Shown here one piece after another: positions 34,582 through 43,793 of a DNA stretch of 64,000 bases. Origin of the DNA: Nonomuraea gerenzanensis. GTDB taxonomy: Bacteria > Actinomycetota > Actinomycetes > Streptosporangiales > Streptosporangiaceae. The notes beneath the pieces were generated by a model. The model was not told where the DNA came from and made no database searches. It saw only the letters and a list, made by a program, of their open reading frames with translations. Made by a program: the position numbers and the translations under genes. The number at the start of each line of letters is the position of its first letter. Within the stretch, counting starts at the first letter, position 1. The stretch spans positions 10,656,501 through 10,720,500 of the forward strand of contig NZ_CP084058.1 in the NCBI RefSeq assembly GCF_020215645.1, written 5' to 3'.

Positions 34582-35763
34582 GTGAGCGAAGCCGAAGAGC
34601 GTCACGCAAGCTGGCTCGAGCTGTTCTTCGATCTCGTGGTGGTCGTGGCGGTGGCGCAGCTCGCCCAGCGGCTGCGGCACCCCACGTGGGCGGGCGTCGC
34701 CCTGTTCGTGCTGATGTACTACGCCGTCTGGAGCATCTGGACGACGCTCACGCTGTACTCCAACGTGCGCGCCGAACGCACCAGGACCCGCAGCATGCTC
34801 ATCGGCATGTTCTGCATCGCCGTCATGGCCGCCGCCATCCCGGACGTCGCCAGGGACGGCGGCCTGCACGAAGGCTGGTTCATCGCCGCCTACATCATCT
34901 GCCGCATCGGCGCCTCGCAGACGTTGCAGCAGTCGGGGACGATCATGACGGCGTGGCCGGCCGCCCAGCTCGGCGCGGGGCTGCTGCCCTGGCTCGTCTC
35001 CATCTGGGCCGACCAGCCGCTGCGTTACCTGCTGTGGGGCCTCGGCCTGGCGCTCGACATGGCCTTCTCCGTCCTGCGGAGCCGGGACCCGCAGCGGCTG
35101 ATCGCCGTGATGGAGCGGCAGGCCCGCCGGTTCTACGCGCGCGCACGGCGCTGGGAGGGCGCGGACAGGCAGGCGTCACCTGCCCCCAAGGTCGCCGCGG
35201 CCGTGCTCGACCCGGCGCACCTGTCGGAGCGGCTGGGCCTGTTCGTGATCATCGTGCTCGGCGAGGCGGTCGCGCAGGTCATCCTGTCCTCGTCGGGCAT
35301 GGCCTGGGACTGGCGGTTCGCGCTGGCGGCACTGGCCGCCTTCGGGCTGATCGTCGCGTTATGGTGGCTCACGGTCCGGTTCGGCATCAACACCGTCGTG
35401 GGTCCCAGCGATCGCCCGATGAAGGCGTACGTGGCCCTGCCCGCGCACTTCGCCATGACGGCGGGCCTCACCGCGACGGCGGCCGGGCTGGGCGTGGCCG
35501 TCACACAACCGGCGGCGCCGCTGCAGGGCGGGATCGAGTGGGTGCTCGGGGGCGGGCTGGCCTGCTACTTCGCCGCCTCCACCGTGCTCGGCGCCGCGGC
35601 CAGGGCCGAGCGGCGGTGGTTGTGGTCGTGGGGCATACCGTGCGTGGTCGCGCCGTTGGTGGTGGCGGCCGTGGCGGGGGTGGTGCCGGGCTGGGTGGTG
35701 GTCGCCTCGTCGCTGGGGGTGGCTCTGTGGCGGGTCGCCTATCGGCCCAGGGAAGGCTTGTAG
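34582..35763 (+). CDS. ltrA: Low temperature requirement protein A (LtrA)
   Basis: 393 residues with about 10 membrane segments. HASWLELFFDLVVVVAVAQLAQRL at the N-terminus and SERLGLFVIIVLGEAVAQVI in the middle are the LtrA signatures. Function is poorly known; it was named from cold-sensitive Listeria mutants. A TATCCT hexamer ends 6 bases before the GTG and no ribosome site is present, so a leaderless message is plausible. Confidence 0.92.
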   Translation: MSEAEERHASWLELFFDLVVVVAVAQLAQRLRHPTWAGVALFVLMYYAVWSIWTTLTLYSNVRAERTRTRSMLIGMFCIAVMAAAIPDVARDGGLHEGWFIAAYIICRIGASQTLQQSGTIMTAWPAAQLGAGLLPWLVSIWADQPLRYLLWGLGLALDMAFSVLRSRDPQRLIAVMERQARRFYARARRWEGADRQASPAPKVAAAVLDPAHLSERLGLFVIIVLGEAVAQVILSSSGMAWDWRFALAALAAFGLIVALWWLTVRFGINTVVGPSDRPMKAYVALPAHFAMTAGLTATAAGLGVAVTQPAAPLQGGIEWVLGGGLACYFAASTVLGAAARAERRWLWSWGIPCVVAPLVVAAVAGVVPGWVVVASSLGVALWRVAYRPREGL

Positions 35764-35764
35764 T

Positions 35765-36205
35765 TCAGGTCAGCTGTTCCGCCAGCCCGACGATGATCCC
35801 CTCAGGACCACGGAGGTAGCACAGCAGGTAGCTGTCCCCGAACCGCGCCACCTCCCCGACGAGCTCGGCACCGTGGGCGCACAGCCGGGCGACCGTGCCC
35901 TCGACGTCATCGACGGCGAACATGATCCGGCGGATCCCCAGCGTGTTCACCGGCGCCTGCGCAGGTCCCGCGCTGACCGCCTCCGGCGTGTGGAACTTCG
36001 CCAGCTCCACCCGGCCGTGACCGTCCGGCGTGCGCAGCATGGCCACGTCCTGCCTGACGTCGTCGATCCCGATGATCCGCTCCACCCAGCGCCCCTCGAC
36101 CGGCCCCTTGCCCTCCAGCTCCATGCCGAGCTCGACGAAAAACGCGATGACGGCATCGAGGTTCTCGACCACGATGAGTACGTTGTCCATCCGCTGGATC
36201 GTCAT
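35765..36205 (-). CDS. VOC-family (glyoxalase-like) protein
   Basis: 146 residues from ATG 36205. Two beta-alpha-beta-beta-beta repeats: MDNVLIVVENLDAVIAFFVELGMELEGKG and GIRRIMFAVDDVEGTVARLCAHGAELVGE, ending in LLCYLRGPEGIIVGLAEQL with the usual metal-binding Glu position. Could be a glyoxalase, dioxygenase or resistance protein. Convergent with ltrA, the stops being 2 bases apart. Confidence 0.9.
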   Translation of the reverse strand: MTIQRMDNVLIVVENLDAVIAFFVELGMELEGKGPVEGRWVERIIGIDDVRQDVAMLRTPDGHGRVELAKFHTPEAVSAGPAQAPVNTLGIRRIMFAVDDVEGTVARLCAHGAELVGEVARFGDSYLLCYLRGPEGIIVGLAEQLT

Positions 36206-36311
36206 GCCGGGTCTCCTTCGTGTCGCGCGGCCCCGGTGGCCGCGTCCACATCTGGGACGAAGCTGACGGGCCGTTCTCGACATCAACCCGCAAGCTCTTC
36301 AGGAGGTGGTC

Positions 36312-36698
36312 ATGACCCCGGACGGCACAGCACCTGAGACACGGCCGGCCGCTCCTCCCCCGCCGCCGAGCCCCCAGCAACTCGCCGACATGACAGCCGT
36401 CGCCCGCAGCCTGGCCGCCGCGCACCAGGAGCAGGATCCCCTCGATCTCCGCTACATCGCCTCGACCCGGCAGGCGGTCCTGCGGGCCACCACGCCCTCA
36501 CGCCCCGTGGGGGACGCGGGTGTCTACGTGATCCAGTTGGAGGGGAACTTCCGGCGGCAGGTCCGGCATAGGGAGAAGACGTTGCACGGCACGTCCATGA
36601 TCATCATCATTGACGCCGAGACCGGGCAGGTCACGGACTTGAGCATCTCGCCCCAGCCCTTCGACCTGCGAGGGCTGGGACGGGCAGTTCCGCTGTGA
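36312..36698 (+). CDS. Hypothetical protein
   Basis: 128 residues from ATG 36312 with AGGAGG 5 bases upstream. A Pro-rich N-terminus is followed by a small mixed alpha/beta region (RYIASTRQAVLRATT, DAGVYVIQLEGNF, SMIIIIDAETGQVTDLSI) that looks like an intact cytoplasmic domain. Family not recognised. It is followed by the HAD-like gene in the same direction. Confidence 0.75.
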   Translation: MTPDGTAPETRPAAPPPPPSPQQLADMTAVARSLAAAHQEQDPLDLRYIASTRQAVLRATTPSRPVGDAGVYVIQLEGNFRRQVRHREKTLHGTSMIIIIDAETGQVTDLSISPQPFDLRGLGRAVPL

Positions 36699-36733
36699 GC
36701 CCCGGTCCTGCCATGAACCTGAGGACAGCGGCG

Positions 36734-37420
36734 ATGAAGAGAGTCGTGTTCGTGGACTGGCACGGCGTGCTGTCCTGCGACCCCTTCTGGGCGTCCATCC
36801 GGGACGACCCCCGGCACCCGCTGCACACCCCGCTCGTGCAGAGCCTGGCCCCGGTCTTCGCCGGTGAGCGGGCGCACGCCTGGATGCGGGGCGAGCTGTC
36901 CTACGCCCAGATCATCTCCGGCCTCGGCATCAAGCTGGACCGCCGGTTCCGCGCCGACTTCCTGCACCGGCGGCTGCTCGCCGACTGCGCCAGGATGCGG
37001 GTCAACGTCCCGTTGCTAGAACTGCTCCTCGAAATCAGGACGCTCGCGTCGATCGTCGTGGCCACCGACAACATGGACTGCTTCGCCGAGACCTTCAGGC
37101 GGCTGCGCGCGGCACGGCGCCCCACAGGCCGCCGCTCGACGGAGACGCTGGCCACCTGGGCCCCCGTCTGTGACGACCTCATCTCCTCCAGCGACGTCGC
37201 GGTGCTCAAGGACGAGGACGCCGCCAGGTTCTTCGGGCCCTGGCTGAGCCGGCACGGCATGACGTTCCGGGACGCGCTGCTCATCGACGACTCCACCAGC
37301 GACTGCGCCGCCTTCCGCGAGCAGGGCGGGACCGCTCTGCGCTGGAGGATGGGCGACGACGACCTCAGCGAGGTCGCAGCCGTCCTGAGCCGATGGCTCG
37401 GCCACGCCTCGAAGCCATGA
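36734..37420 (+). CDS. HAD-like hydrolase with altered motif I
   Basis: 228 residues from ATG 36734 (GAGGA upstream); a GTG at 36695 overlapping the previous stop is an alternative. Motif I reads VFVDWHGVL where DxDGT is usual, so the general acid Asp is His. Motif II is VVATDN, motif III VLKDEDAARFF and motif IV LLIDDSTSDCAAF. Replacement of the second Asp occurs in non-phosphatase HAD members, so it may be a binding protein or a different hydrolase. Confidence 0.8.
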   Translation: MKRVVFVDWHGVLSCDPFWASIRDDPRHPLHTPLVQSLAPVFAGERAHAWMRGELSYAQIISGLGIKLDRRFRADFLHRRLLADCARMRVNVPLLELLLEIRTLASIVVATDNMDCFAETFRRLRAARRPTGRRSTETLATWAPVCDDLISSSDVAVLKDEDAARFFGPWLSRHGMTFRDALLIDDSTSDCAAFREQGGTALRWRMGDDDLSEVAAVLSRWLGHASKP

Positions 37421-37437
37421 GGGCCGCCCGGCCCGGC

Positions 37438-38043
37438 TCACAACAGCCAGTCGTGCTCACGCGCGTACCGCGCCGCCTCGTGCCGGGTCCGGGTCTGGGT
37501 CTTCTGCATCGCGCTGGACAGGTAGTTGCGCACCGTACCCTCCGCCAGGTGGACCCGGGCGGCGATGTCGGCGATCGAGTAGCCTTCGCCGGCCACCCGC
37601 AGCACGTCGAGCTCGCGGTCCGTGAGCGGGCAGTCGTCGATGATGGCCAGGGCGGAGACGTCCGAGTCGATCCATCGCCTGCCCTCGTGCAGGGTCCTGA
37701 TGACCGAGACGATGTGCGCAGGCTCGGCCGACTTGCTGACGAACCCCTGCACCCCGAGCTTCAGCGCCCTGCGCAGCACGCCCGGCCTGGCATGGCGGGT
37801 CAGCATGAGGATCACCTGCTCCGGCAGCTCCCGCCGGATCCGCGCGACGGCGCCGAGCCCGTCCGTCCCGGGCATCTCCAGGTCGATGACCAGCACGTCC
37901 GGACGGTGCCGCAGCGTCGCCTGGACGGCCGCCTCGCCGTCCTCGGCCTCGGCGAGCACGGTGATCTCGCCCTCCAGCGGGAGCAACGACGCCAGCGCCT
38001 TACGCAGGAGGGCCTCGTCGTCGGCGAGCACCACGGTGGTCAT
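37438..38043 (-). CDS. NarL/LuxR-type response regulator (DesR-like)
   Basis: 201 residues. Receiver domain: acidic pair LADDEALLRK, phospho-acceptor Asp in DVLVIDLEMPG, Lys in GFVSKSAEP. C-terminal LuxR helix-turn-helix LTDRELDVLRVAGEGYSIADIAARVHLAEGTVRNYLS. ATGA overlap with the kinase gene upstream makes a two-component operon. Similar to membrane-fluidity or antibiotic-stress DesKR/LiaRS pairs; stimulus unknown. Confidence 0.94.
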   Translation of the reverse strand: MTTVVLADDEALLRKALASLLPLEGEITVLAEAEDGEAAVQATLRHRPDVLVIDLEMPGTDGLGAVARIRRELPEQVILMLTRHARPGVLRRALKLGVQGFVSKSAEPAHIVSVIRTLHEGRRWIDSDVSALAIIDDCPLTDRELDVLRVAGEGYSIADIAARVHLAEGTVRNYLSSAMQKTQTRTRHEAARYAREHDWLL

Positions 38044-39227
38044 CGGTCGTCCTTCCAGGAACCGGAGGCTTGCCGGTGGGCGGGATTCGAGGGGCCGCGC
38101 GGGAAGGTGGCGGCGGTCAGGAACCGGCCGTCCTCCTGCTCCGCCGTCAGCTCGCCTCCGTCGGCCGCCACGCGCTCCCTGAGCGTGGCGAGACCCCCCA
38201 GCTCGGGCGCCGGGGAGTCCTGCGCGCCGTCGTTGACGATGGTGATGCCCGTCGCCGACAGGGTGATGCGCACCCACGTGGCCTGCGCGTGCCGCAAAAT
38301 GTTCGTCGTGGTCTCGCGCAGGACCTGGCCGAGCAGCTCGCCCGTGCGGGCCTCGGCCTCGCCCTCGCGCTCGACGCGCACGTTGATGTCGGCGGCCTCG
38401 AAGAGGTTCTTGGCGTTCTCCAGCTCCGCCGACAGGTTCAGCCGCCGCTGCGCGTAGGCGAGCTGCTTGGTCTGGGCGATGGTCTCGCCGACCAGGGCGT
38501 GGATCTCGCGCAGCTCCTGCTCGGCCCGTTCCGCGTCGGTACGCACCAGCTTCTGCGCCAGCGCGGCCTTGAGCTTCACGACGTGCAGCGTGTGGCCCTG
38601 GATGTCGTGCAGGTCGCTGGCGAACCGCATGCGTTCGCGGACGACGGCCAGCTCCGCCTCACGCTCCCGGGCCTCCTCCAGGTCCGCGACGACGGCGTAG
38701 AACCTCTGGTTGGGGAACATCAGCCCGGTCAGGACGGCCGTGATGCCCGCCGGGATGATGACATAGCGCACCAGAACGCCGGAGGGATCGTCCTGCGTCA
38801 CCAGCAGTCTCGCCAGGCCCACCGCGGCGACGTAGGCGGTCAGGCCCAGCGCCGCCGCTCCCCGGTGACGGCGCAGCTGGGAGACGACGAGCGGCCCCAC
38901 GATCGAGAGGCCGTAGAACGCGACGCTGCCGTCCATCGCCAGCGCGCCGAACGCCCACACGGCCGCCGCGACGATCAGGCACGGCAACGCGACGCGGGCG
39001 AGGTCCCGCGCCGCCCACCGCACGAACGTCACCAGGGCCGCGACCACGCCCAGCGCCAGGACCACGGCCTCCCACCAGGCCCGGGCATCGACGGCCACCA
39101 CCAGCGCGCCCATCGCGGCGAGAAGCGGGAGGAACATGATCAGGTTGAGCTCCCGCAACCGTCCCCACGCCCTCGGGGCGCGCTCCGGCCTGGCGTCCGG
39201 CGCTCCCTCTGAGCGGGCTCGCCTCAT
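38040..39227 (-). CDS. Sensor histidine kinase, HisKA_3 (DesK-like)
   Basis: 395 residues from ATG 39227. Five or six membrane segments (residues 25-170) form the sensor; the dimerisation helix has phospho-acceptor His in ASDLHDIQGHTLHVVKL; the ATPase has LRETTTNILRHAQAT (N-box), VNDGAQDSPAPELGGLATLRERV (G-boxes). Upstream DNA to 39476 has an inverted repeat and serves this gene and the divergent protease gene. Confidence 0.93.
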   Translation of the reverse strand: MRRARSEGAPDARPERAPRAWGRLRELNLIMFLPLLAAMGALVVAVDARAWWEAVVLALGVVAALVTFVRWAARDLARVALPCLIVAAAVWAFGALAMDGSVAFYGLSIVGPLVVSQLRRHRGAAALGLTAYVAAVGLARLLVTQDDPSGVLVRYVIIPAGITAVLTGLMFPNQRFYAVVADLEEAREREAELAVVRERMRFASDLHDIQGHTLHVVKLKAALAQKLVRTDAERAEQELREIHALVGETIAQTKQLAYAQRRLNLSAELENAKNLFEAADINVRVEREGEAEARTGELLGQVLRETTTNILRHAQATWVRITLSATGITIVNDGAQDSPAPELGGLATLRERVAADGGELTAEQEDGRFLTAATFPRGPSNPAHRQASGSWKDDR

Positions 39228-39380
39228 CCGCTTCGTCCGGGAACGTACGTCGCCGGGCGGCGTAGCGTGAGGACGGCGGCAGGGGCGGCGCTCAGCGGGA
39301 CGGATCGCATGCGGATGGCTTCTCCGGGACGGAACGGCAGAGTCTGACCATTGTTTTCCCCGTTCCCGTGCCGGCACCAG

Positions 39381-39393
39381 TGACACCGTGTCA
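39381..39393. promoter_or_regulatory. Inverted repeat between kinase and CPBP genes
   Basis: TGACAC-C-GTGTCA, perfect 6-base arms. The right half with flank GTGTCATGGG recurs at 39411-39420 as a direct repeat. Position between divergent genes suggests a regulator site, possibly of the adjacent response regulator. Confidence 0.5.
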
Positions 39394-39476
39394 TGGGTTC
39401 GGCCGCGGGGGTGTCATGGGAGGTCGTGACGCGGCGCCACTGACGGACGAGCGCGGCGACGGGTGGGATGGGCCGC

Positions 39477-40190
39477 ATGACCTTCCGCGCTCCTGACCCC
39501 GCTACCGCTGAGGTCGCACCGCCGGTGCGGCCGGGCCGGCCCGAAATCGTGGCCGGCCTGCTCGCGTTCACCGCCGCCGGAGCTGTGGCCGTGCTCTTCG
39601 GCCGGCTGGGGCTGGATCCGGTGGTGTACGGGCTGGTCCTGGCCGCCTGGTCGGGCCTGGCCGCTCTCGTCGGGTTCGCCGTGGCGGTGCTCGTACGCAT
39701 CCGGTCGCTCAGCGCGTTCGGGGTGCGGCGCACCACCTGGCGCTGGATGCTCGTGGGCGCGGGCGTGGGGGTGATCGCCCTCGTGCTCAAGGGCCTGGTG
39801 AACTACGCCGTCATCGCCCTGACCGGGCTCGACTCCGACCCGCAGGGCATGTACTACGACGCGGCCGGCGGCGGGGTGCTGCCCCTGATCCTGACGATGC
39901 TGTTCCTGGCCGTGCTCACCCCCATCGGGGAGGAGTTCCTCTTCCGCGGGGTGCTGGCCAACGCCCTGCTGCGTTACGGGCCTGTCGTCGGCGTTCTGGG
40001 CAGTTCGGTGGTGTTCGCCCTCTTCCACGGCGTCAACATCGTCCTGCCGTCGGCGCTCGTGGTGGGCCTGGCCGCCGCCGAGGTGATGCGGCGCAGTGGG
40101 TCGATCTGGCCGGCGGTGGCCGTGCACAGCGTCAACAATTTGGCGTTGCCACTGCTGGTGTTCTTCACCGGGACGGCTGGGCCGGGCTGA
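39477..40190 (+). CDS. CPBP-family intramembrane metalloprotease
   Basis: 237 residues with about seven membrane helices. Catalytic motifs EEFLFRG (Glu-Glu...Arg) in TPIGEEFLFRGVL, then FALFHGVNIVLP and AVHSVNNL supplying His residues, define the CPBP (CAAX protease/bacteriocin processing) family. ATG 39477 chosen; ATG 39468 adds three residues. Target unknown. Confidence 0.92.
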   Translation: MTFRAPDPATAEVAPPVRPGRPEIVAGLLAFTAAGAVAVLFGRLGLDPVVYGLVLAAWSGLAALVGFAVAVLVRIRSLSAFGVRRTTWRWMLVGAGVGVIALVLKGLVNYAVIALTGLDSDPQGMYYDAAGGGVLPLILTMLFLAVLTPIGEEFLFRGVLANALLRYGPVVGVLGSSVVFALFHGVNIVLPSALVVGLAAAEVMRRSGSIWPAVAVHSVNNLALPLLVFFTGTAGPG

Positions 40191-40206
40191 TCCTTTTGCG
40201 AGGTTC

Positions 40207-41805
40207 TCATATCCGCAGGACGGTGACCTGGCGGCCGGACGGGGTGGTCGCCTGCTCGAAGCCGCCGCGTTCCCGCCACGGCGGGGCCTCGGGGCGGCGG
40301 TCGAAGATCACCAGTACGCCGGTGGTGAGGGTGAGGCGGTCGAGATAGCGGTCGAGCCGGGCCAGGCCGTCGGGCATCGGGTCGTTCTCGCCGGCCCGCC
40401 AGACCTTCAGCTCCATGGCCTCGCGCTGCATCAGCCGCTCGCCGCCGGGGCCGGGGTAGGGCCAGCGGACGAATACGTCCAGGCGTTTGGTGCCTGCGGC
40501 GTACTCGCGGTCGAGGTAGCCGCCGCCGTTGACCAGGCGGTGCAGGAAGGCCATCAGGATGATCTGGCAGGCGGCCTCGTGGTAGCCCTCCTGTCGGATG
40601 AGCACCTCGCCGTGCTCCCGCCAGAACACCACGAACTCCTCAAGCAGGCGCGGCAGGTCGAAGCGACCGTCCGGCAGCACGAAGCTGTGCGGCTCGGCCA
40701 TCACAAACCGCTCCGCGCGAGCGCCAAGGACCCGCAGCAGAACCTCTCGATAGATCGGATTGGCGATCTCCAGCCTCCTCGTGTCAGAGATGAGGCCCAG
40801 ATCGTGGACGTAGGAGGCGTCGTCGTCGATGCTGTCGTCCGTGCTCGGCATCGTGCCGGCAAGGATGGGTTCGATCACTCGCGTGACCCGGGGCTCGTAC
40901 AGCCGGGCCGTCAGGGCGTCCAGGTGGGTGGCGCGCGCCCGGATAAGCCGTTCCTTGGCTTCCTCCACCTGCTCGGTGGCGATGTGGCCGGTCACCCCCA
41001 TCTTGAAGGTGATCTCATGAGCGACGGCATTGACCAGCCAGGGCTGCCCCTGGGTCAGCTCGAAGACCCGGTCCACGGCGTCCTTGGTGAACTTCTGGCC
41101 GGTCGCCTGGGTGTGCTGATCGTACAGCTCGGCGATCTGGTCGGTGGTGAAGTCGCTCAGGCGCAGCGACTCGGCGATGATGTTGAACGGGCTGGCCGCG
41201 TTGTGGCGGTCGGCTGCGCCTCCGGATGCGACCTTGTAGTCACGCACGTCGCGCAGCCCGCACAGCACCACGGACGCGGGAAACGACTGGCTACCATGCC
41301 GTGCGTTGTGGCCCTCGCGGAGCTGGCTGAGGATGCTCACCAGGCTGTTGCCCTGCAAGGCGTCGATCTCGTCCATGAACAGCACCACCCGGCGCGGGCA
41401 GCGAAGGCACCACTCGGTCAGCGCCGAGATGAACCGGCCGCCCGGCGTGCCCTGCGGCCAGGGATCCGGCGGCAGCAGCTCCGGCGGCCATCCCGCCCCT
41501 TCTGCGGCGCGGCGAAGAGATTCCAGCAGAAGCGACTCAGCTGCGGCGTAGTCGTCACCGGCCGACTTGGCGCGCTCGCAGGAGAACATCACCGCGGCGA
41601 TGTCACCCTCGGCGGTCAGCTCGGAAGCCAGGGCGTTGAGCGTGGTCGTCTTACCGGTCTGCCGGGGCGCGTGCAGCACGAAGTAGCGATCCATCTCGAT
41701 CAGCACCCGCGCGTCGGGAAGCCGTGGCGCGGGAGGCAGCATGTAGTGGCGCCGCGGATCGCAGGGGCCGGTGGTGTTGAACGACCTCGCCAAGGGTTGC
41801 CGCAT
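40207..41805 (-). CDS. AAA ATPase with C-terminal PD-(D/E)XK-like domain
   Basis: 532 residues from ATG 41805. ATPase: Walker A APRQTGKTTTLNAL (near residue 50), Walker B VVLFMDEIDAL, sensor region VVLCGLRDVRDY, and a winged helix (about 260-350). The C-terminal domain (400-530) has RLDVFVRWPY and a REAMELKVWR strand followed by GLARLDRYLDRLTLTTGVLVIF, as in the nuclease-like end of AAA-ATPase_like/PDDEXK_9 proteins. Such proteins are found in mobile or defence contexts; here it stands alone with a palindrome at its promoter. Confidence 0.85.
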   Translation of the reverse strand: MRQPLARSFNTTGPCDPRRHYMLPPAPRLPDARVLIEMDRYFVLHAPRQTGKTTTLNALASELTAEGDIAAVMFSCERAKSAGDDYAAAESLLLESLRRAAEGAGWPPELLPPDPWPQGTPGGRFISALTEWCLRCPRRVVLFMDEIDALQGNSLVSILSQLREGHNARHGSQSFPASVVLCGLRDVRDYKVASGGAADRHNAASPFNIIAESLRLSDFTTDQIAELYDQHTQATGQKFTKDAVDRVFELTQGQPWLVNAVAHEITFKMGVTGHIATEQVEEAKERLIRARATHLDALTARLYEPRVTRVIEPILAGTMPSTDDSIDDDASYVHDLGLISDTRRLEIANPIYREVLLRVLGARAERFVMAEPHSFVLPDGRFDLPRLLEEFVVFWREHGEVLIRQEGYHEAACQIILMAFLHRLVNGGGYLDREYAAGTKRLDVFVRWPYPGPGGERLMQREAMELKVWRAGENDPMPDGLARLDRYLDRLTLTTGVLVIFDRRPEAPPWRERGGFEQATTPSGRQVTVLRI

Positions 41806-41818
41806 GATCACACTCTGT

Positions 41819-41835
41819 CACAGTTGAGAACTGTG
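41819..41835. promoter_or_regulatory. Inverted repeat upstream of the AAA ATPase gene
   Basis: CACAGTT-GAG-AACTGTG, perfect 7-base arms, 13 bases upstream of the ATG. No Shine-Dalgarno sequence is visible in between. Likely operator overlapping the promoter. Confidence 0.6.
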
Positions 41836-41946
41836 CGCCTGGCACAACGGATCACCCGACCTCGCAGCCGTCCCCGGCCGACGTTCGACGGCCCACCACC
41901 TACAGGAGCAGGGGTGGGCCGAGTCGCCGAAGGGCGTGGGTCGCGA

Positions 41947-43668
41947 TCAGTAATCGAAAATCAGCCCGATGCCCGGGACGCACTTGGGCGACTTGGGAGC
42001 CACGAGCAGCTCGTGCACGGACCTCGGAGGCTGCAACGGCCCGTCCTGGATCTGCACCCTCGCGTAGTACTCGGAGAAGACCGGCCGGAAGATGTCACAC
42101 GGATCCTTGGGCACGTACTGGGCCGGGATCCAGGTGGACTCCCCACCGCCGCCTCCCCCACCGGGTGTGCCGGTGTCGGGGCCGCCCGGGGTGGGCGGGC
42201 CGGGGAACGGCCGGACCCGGTTCGGGTCGAACCAGAGCTCCTTGGACAGCACGATGCCGTCCGGGGTGATGGAGCGGCACAGGCTGTCGATGTCGGTGTC
42301 CTCGCAGAGCTGCGCCCCGTTGGTGACCGCCCAGTCCAGCACCGCCTGCCTGTCCTCGGGCACCGCGGCCAGCGGCTTCGGGTCCATGGTCAGGGCGTCG
42401 AACTTCGGCCCGTTCGGGAAGAGGGCCGGCATCTTGGCGGCCAGGAAGGTCGCCAGCGCCTTGCCGATGGCCACCGCGCCGAGCTCGTTGGGGTGGAAGC
42501 TCTCCTGGTAGGACTGGAACGGCTTGCTCAGCAGCAGGTTCGGGCGGTGGACGAGGCCCTGGAAGTACGAGTCGGGCTCGCCGAGCTCATGCCCGGCGAC
42601 CACGCTCGTGCCGTTCGGCCCGGCCGTGTTCGGGTCGAAGATGTGCACCTTGGTCTGCGGGTGGTTGGCCTGGAACTGCGCCACCCCGTCCCGGATGGCC
42701 TGGTTCACCCTGGCCGCGAACGGATACATCAGGTCCATGGTCCGGCCGGTGATCTCCGTGATGCCGGTGTTGCCCGACGGCTTGATCCCCAGCGGGTAGA
42801 GCGCCACCACGATCTCGGCCACCGGGTGCGTCTCCCGGACACTCCACAGCCCCTGGGCGACCTTGTTCTTCAGGTCGTTGATGCGCGGCTCCAGCCGGCT
42901 GAGCTCCATGCTGACCGACACCTCCTGGTCGGTCTCCCACGTCAGCGATCCCATGAGGGCTCCGTTGGGCCGGAACAGGAACGCCGTGGCCGCGGTGCTG
43001 ACCAGGTCGGCGAAGCCGGCGTCGTTGCCGCCGAGCCCGAAGTAAGCGATCTTGGCCATGGTCGGGACGTCGTGGGCCTGCGGCGGGTTCCGGACGGCCG
43101 TTCCGCCCTTCTTCTCCTTCTGCTCCTCGTCGAGGTGCTTGATCCACGCGCCGGACGAGGCCTTGAAGAAGAGCCGGTCCTTGCCGATCGCCTGCTCCAT
43201 CTTGTCCGAGGTGAGCGTCATCCTGCGCAGCGGATTGCGGCCCATCTCCAGTGCCGCCCAGGCGACGTAGAAGGGGGCCAGGCCGCTCCTGTGCCTGAAG
43301 TCCTCCGAGCCGTCGGCGTTCGGCACGTACGTGTGGTTGTGGCTGGCGCCCTCGCCGCTGGTGTAGCTGTCGCCGTAGACGACCGAGTCGTACGGCTCCG
43401 GATCCGGCCCCTGGAGACAGGTGGGCGCGCACGGTAACACGATCGGTGGCGTCGGCCCGAGCGTCGGGAACGGAACCCCGGGCGGCGGCACCGGCGTGAC
43501 CGGCCCCGGCGGGGGCAACGTGGGCCGGGGCGGCACCGGTACCAGATCGGCGCCGGCCGGAGCCGCCGACAGGACCAGCCCCAGAACGGCGAGCAACGCC
43601 GTCACCACGACGCGTGCCCTGACGCGCCCTCCAGCCCTCGCACGTCTTTCGACCCGGAAAGGTGACAC
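41947..43668 (-). CDS. Secreted SGNH/GDSL-type esterase
   Basis: 573 residues from GTG 43668 with AGGGAGG 5 bases upstream. Signal peptide (VVVTALLAVLGLVLSAAPAGA) then a Pro-rich linker of about 50 residues. SGNH blocks: VVYGDSYTSGEGA (Ser), YFGLGGNDAGF (Gly/Asn), and SFHPNELG (catalytic His). Near the C-terminus a Gly run (GTPGGGGGGGES) links to a small Cys-containing tail. Extracellular lipase or esterase; substrate unknown. Confidence 0.9.
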   Translation of the reverse strand: MSPFRVERRARAGGRVRARVVVTALLAVLGLVLSAAPAGADLVPVPPRPTLPPPGPVTPVPPPGVPFPTLGPTPPIVLPCAPTCLQGPDPEPYDSVVYGDSYTSGEGASHNHTYVPNADGSEDFRHRSGLAPFYVAWAALEMGRNPLRRMTLTSDKMEQAIGKDRLFFKASSGAWIKHLDEEQKEKKGGTAVRNPPQAHDVPTMAKIAYFGLGGNDAGFADLVSTAATAFLFRPNGALMGSLTWETDQEVSVSMELSRLEPRINDLKNKVAQGLWSVRETHPVAEIVVALYPLGIKPSGNTGITEITGRTMDLMYPFAARVNQAIRDGVAQFQANHPQTKVHIFDPNTAGPNGTSVVAGHELGEPDSYFQGLVHRPNLLLSKPFQSYQESFHPNELGAVAIGKALATFLAAKMPALFPNGPKFDALTMDPKPLAAVPEDRQAVLDWAVTNGAQLCEDTDIDSLCRSITPDGIVLSKELWFDPNRVRPFPGPPTPGGPDTGTPGGGGGGGESTWIPAQYVPKDPCDIFRPVFSEYYARVQIQDGPLQPPRSVHELLVAPKSPKCVPGIGLIFDY

Positions 43669-43767
43669 GTGAACCTCCCTCGCTGATCGCGTGACTTGCC
43701 GCAGCAGCATGCTCCGCGAGGGCCCGCGCTAGCATCGGGCGGTTCCCTAACCCCACCCCCTACATCA

Positions 43768-43782
43768 GCCCCGCGGCGGGGC
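43768..43782 (-). terminator. Short GC hairpin after the LAL regulator gene
   Basis: GCCCCG-CGG-CGGGGC, 12 bases beyond the stop at 43794. Strong but short stem without a T run; possible terminator. Confidence 0.45.
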
Positions 43783-43793
43783 CGGCGGGCGGC

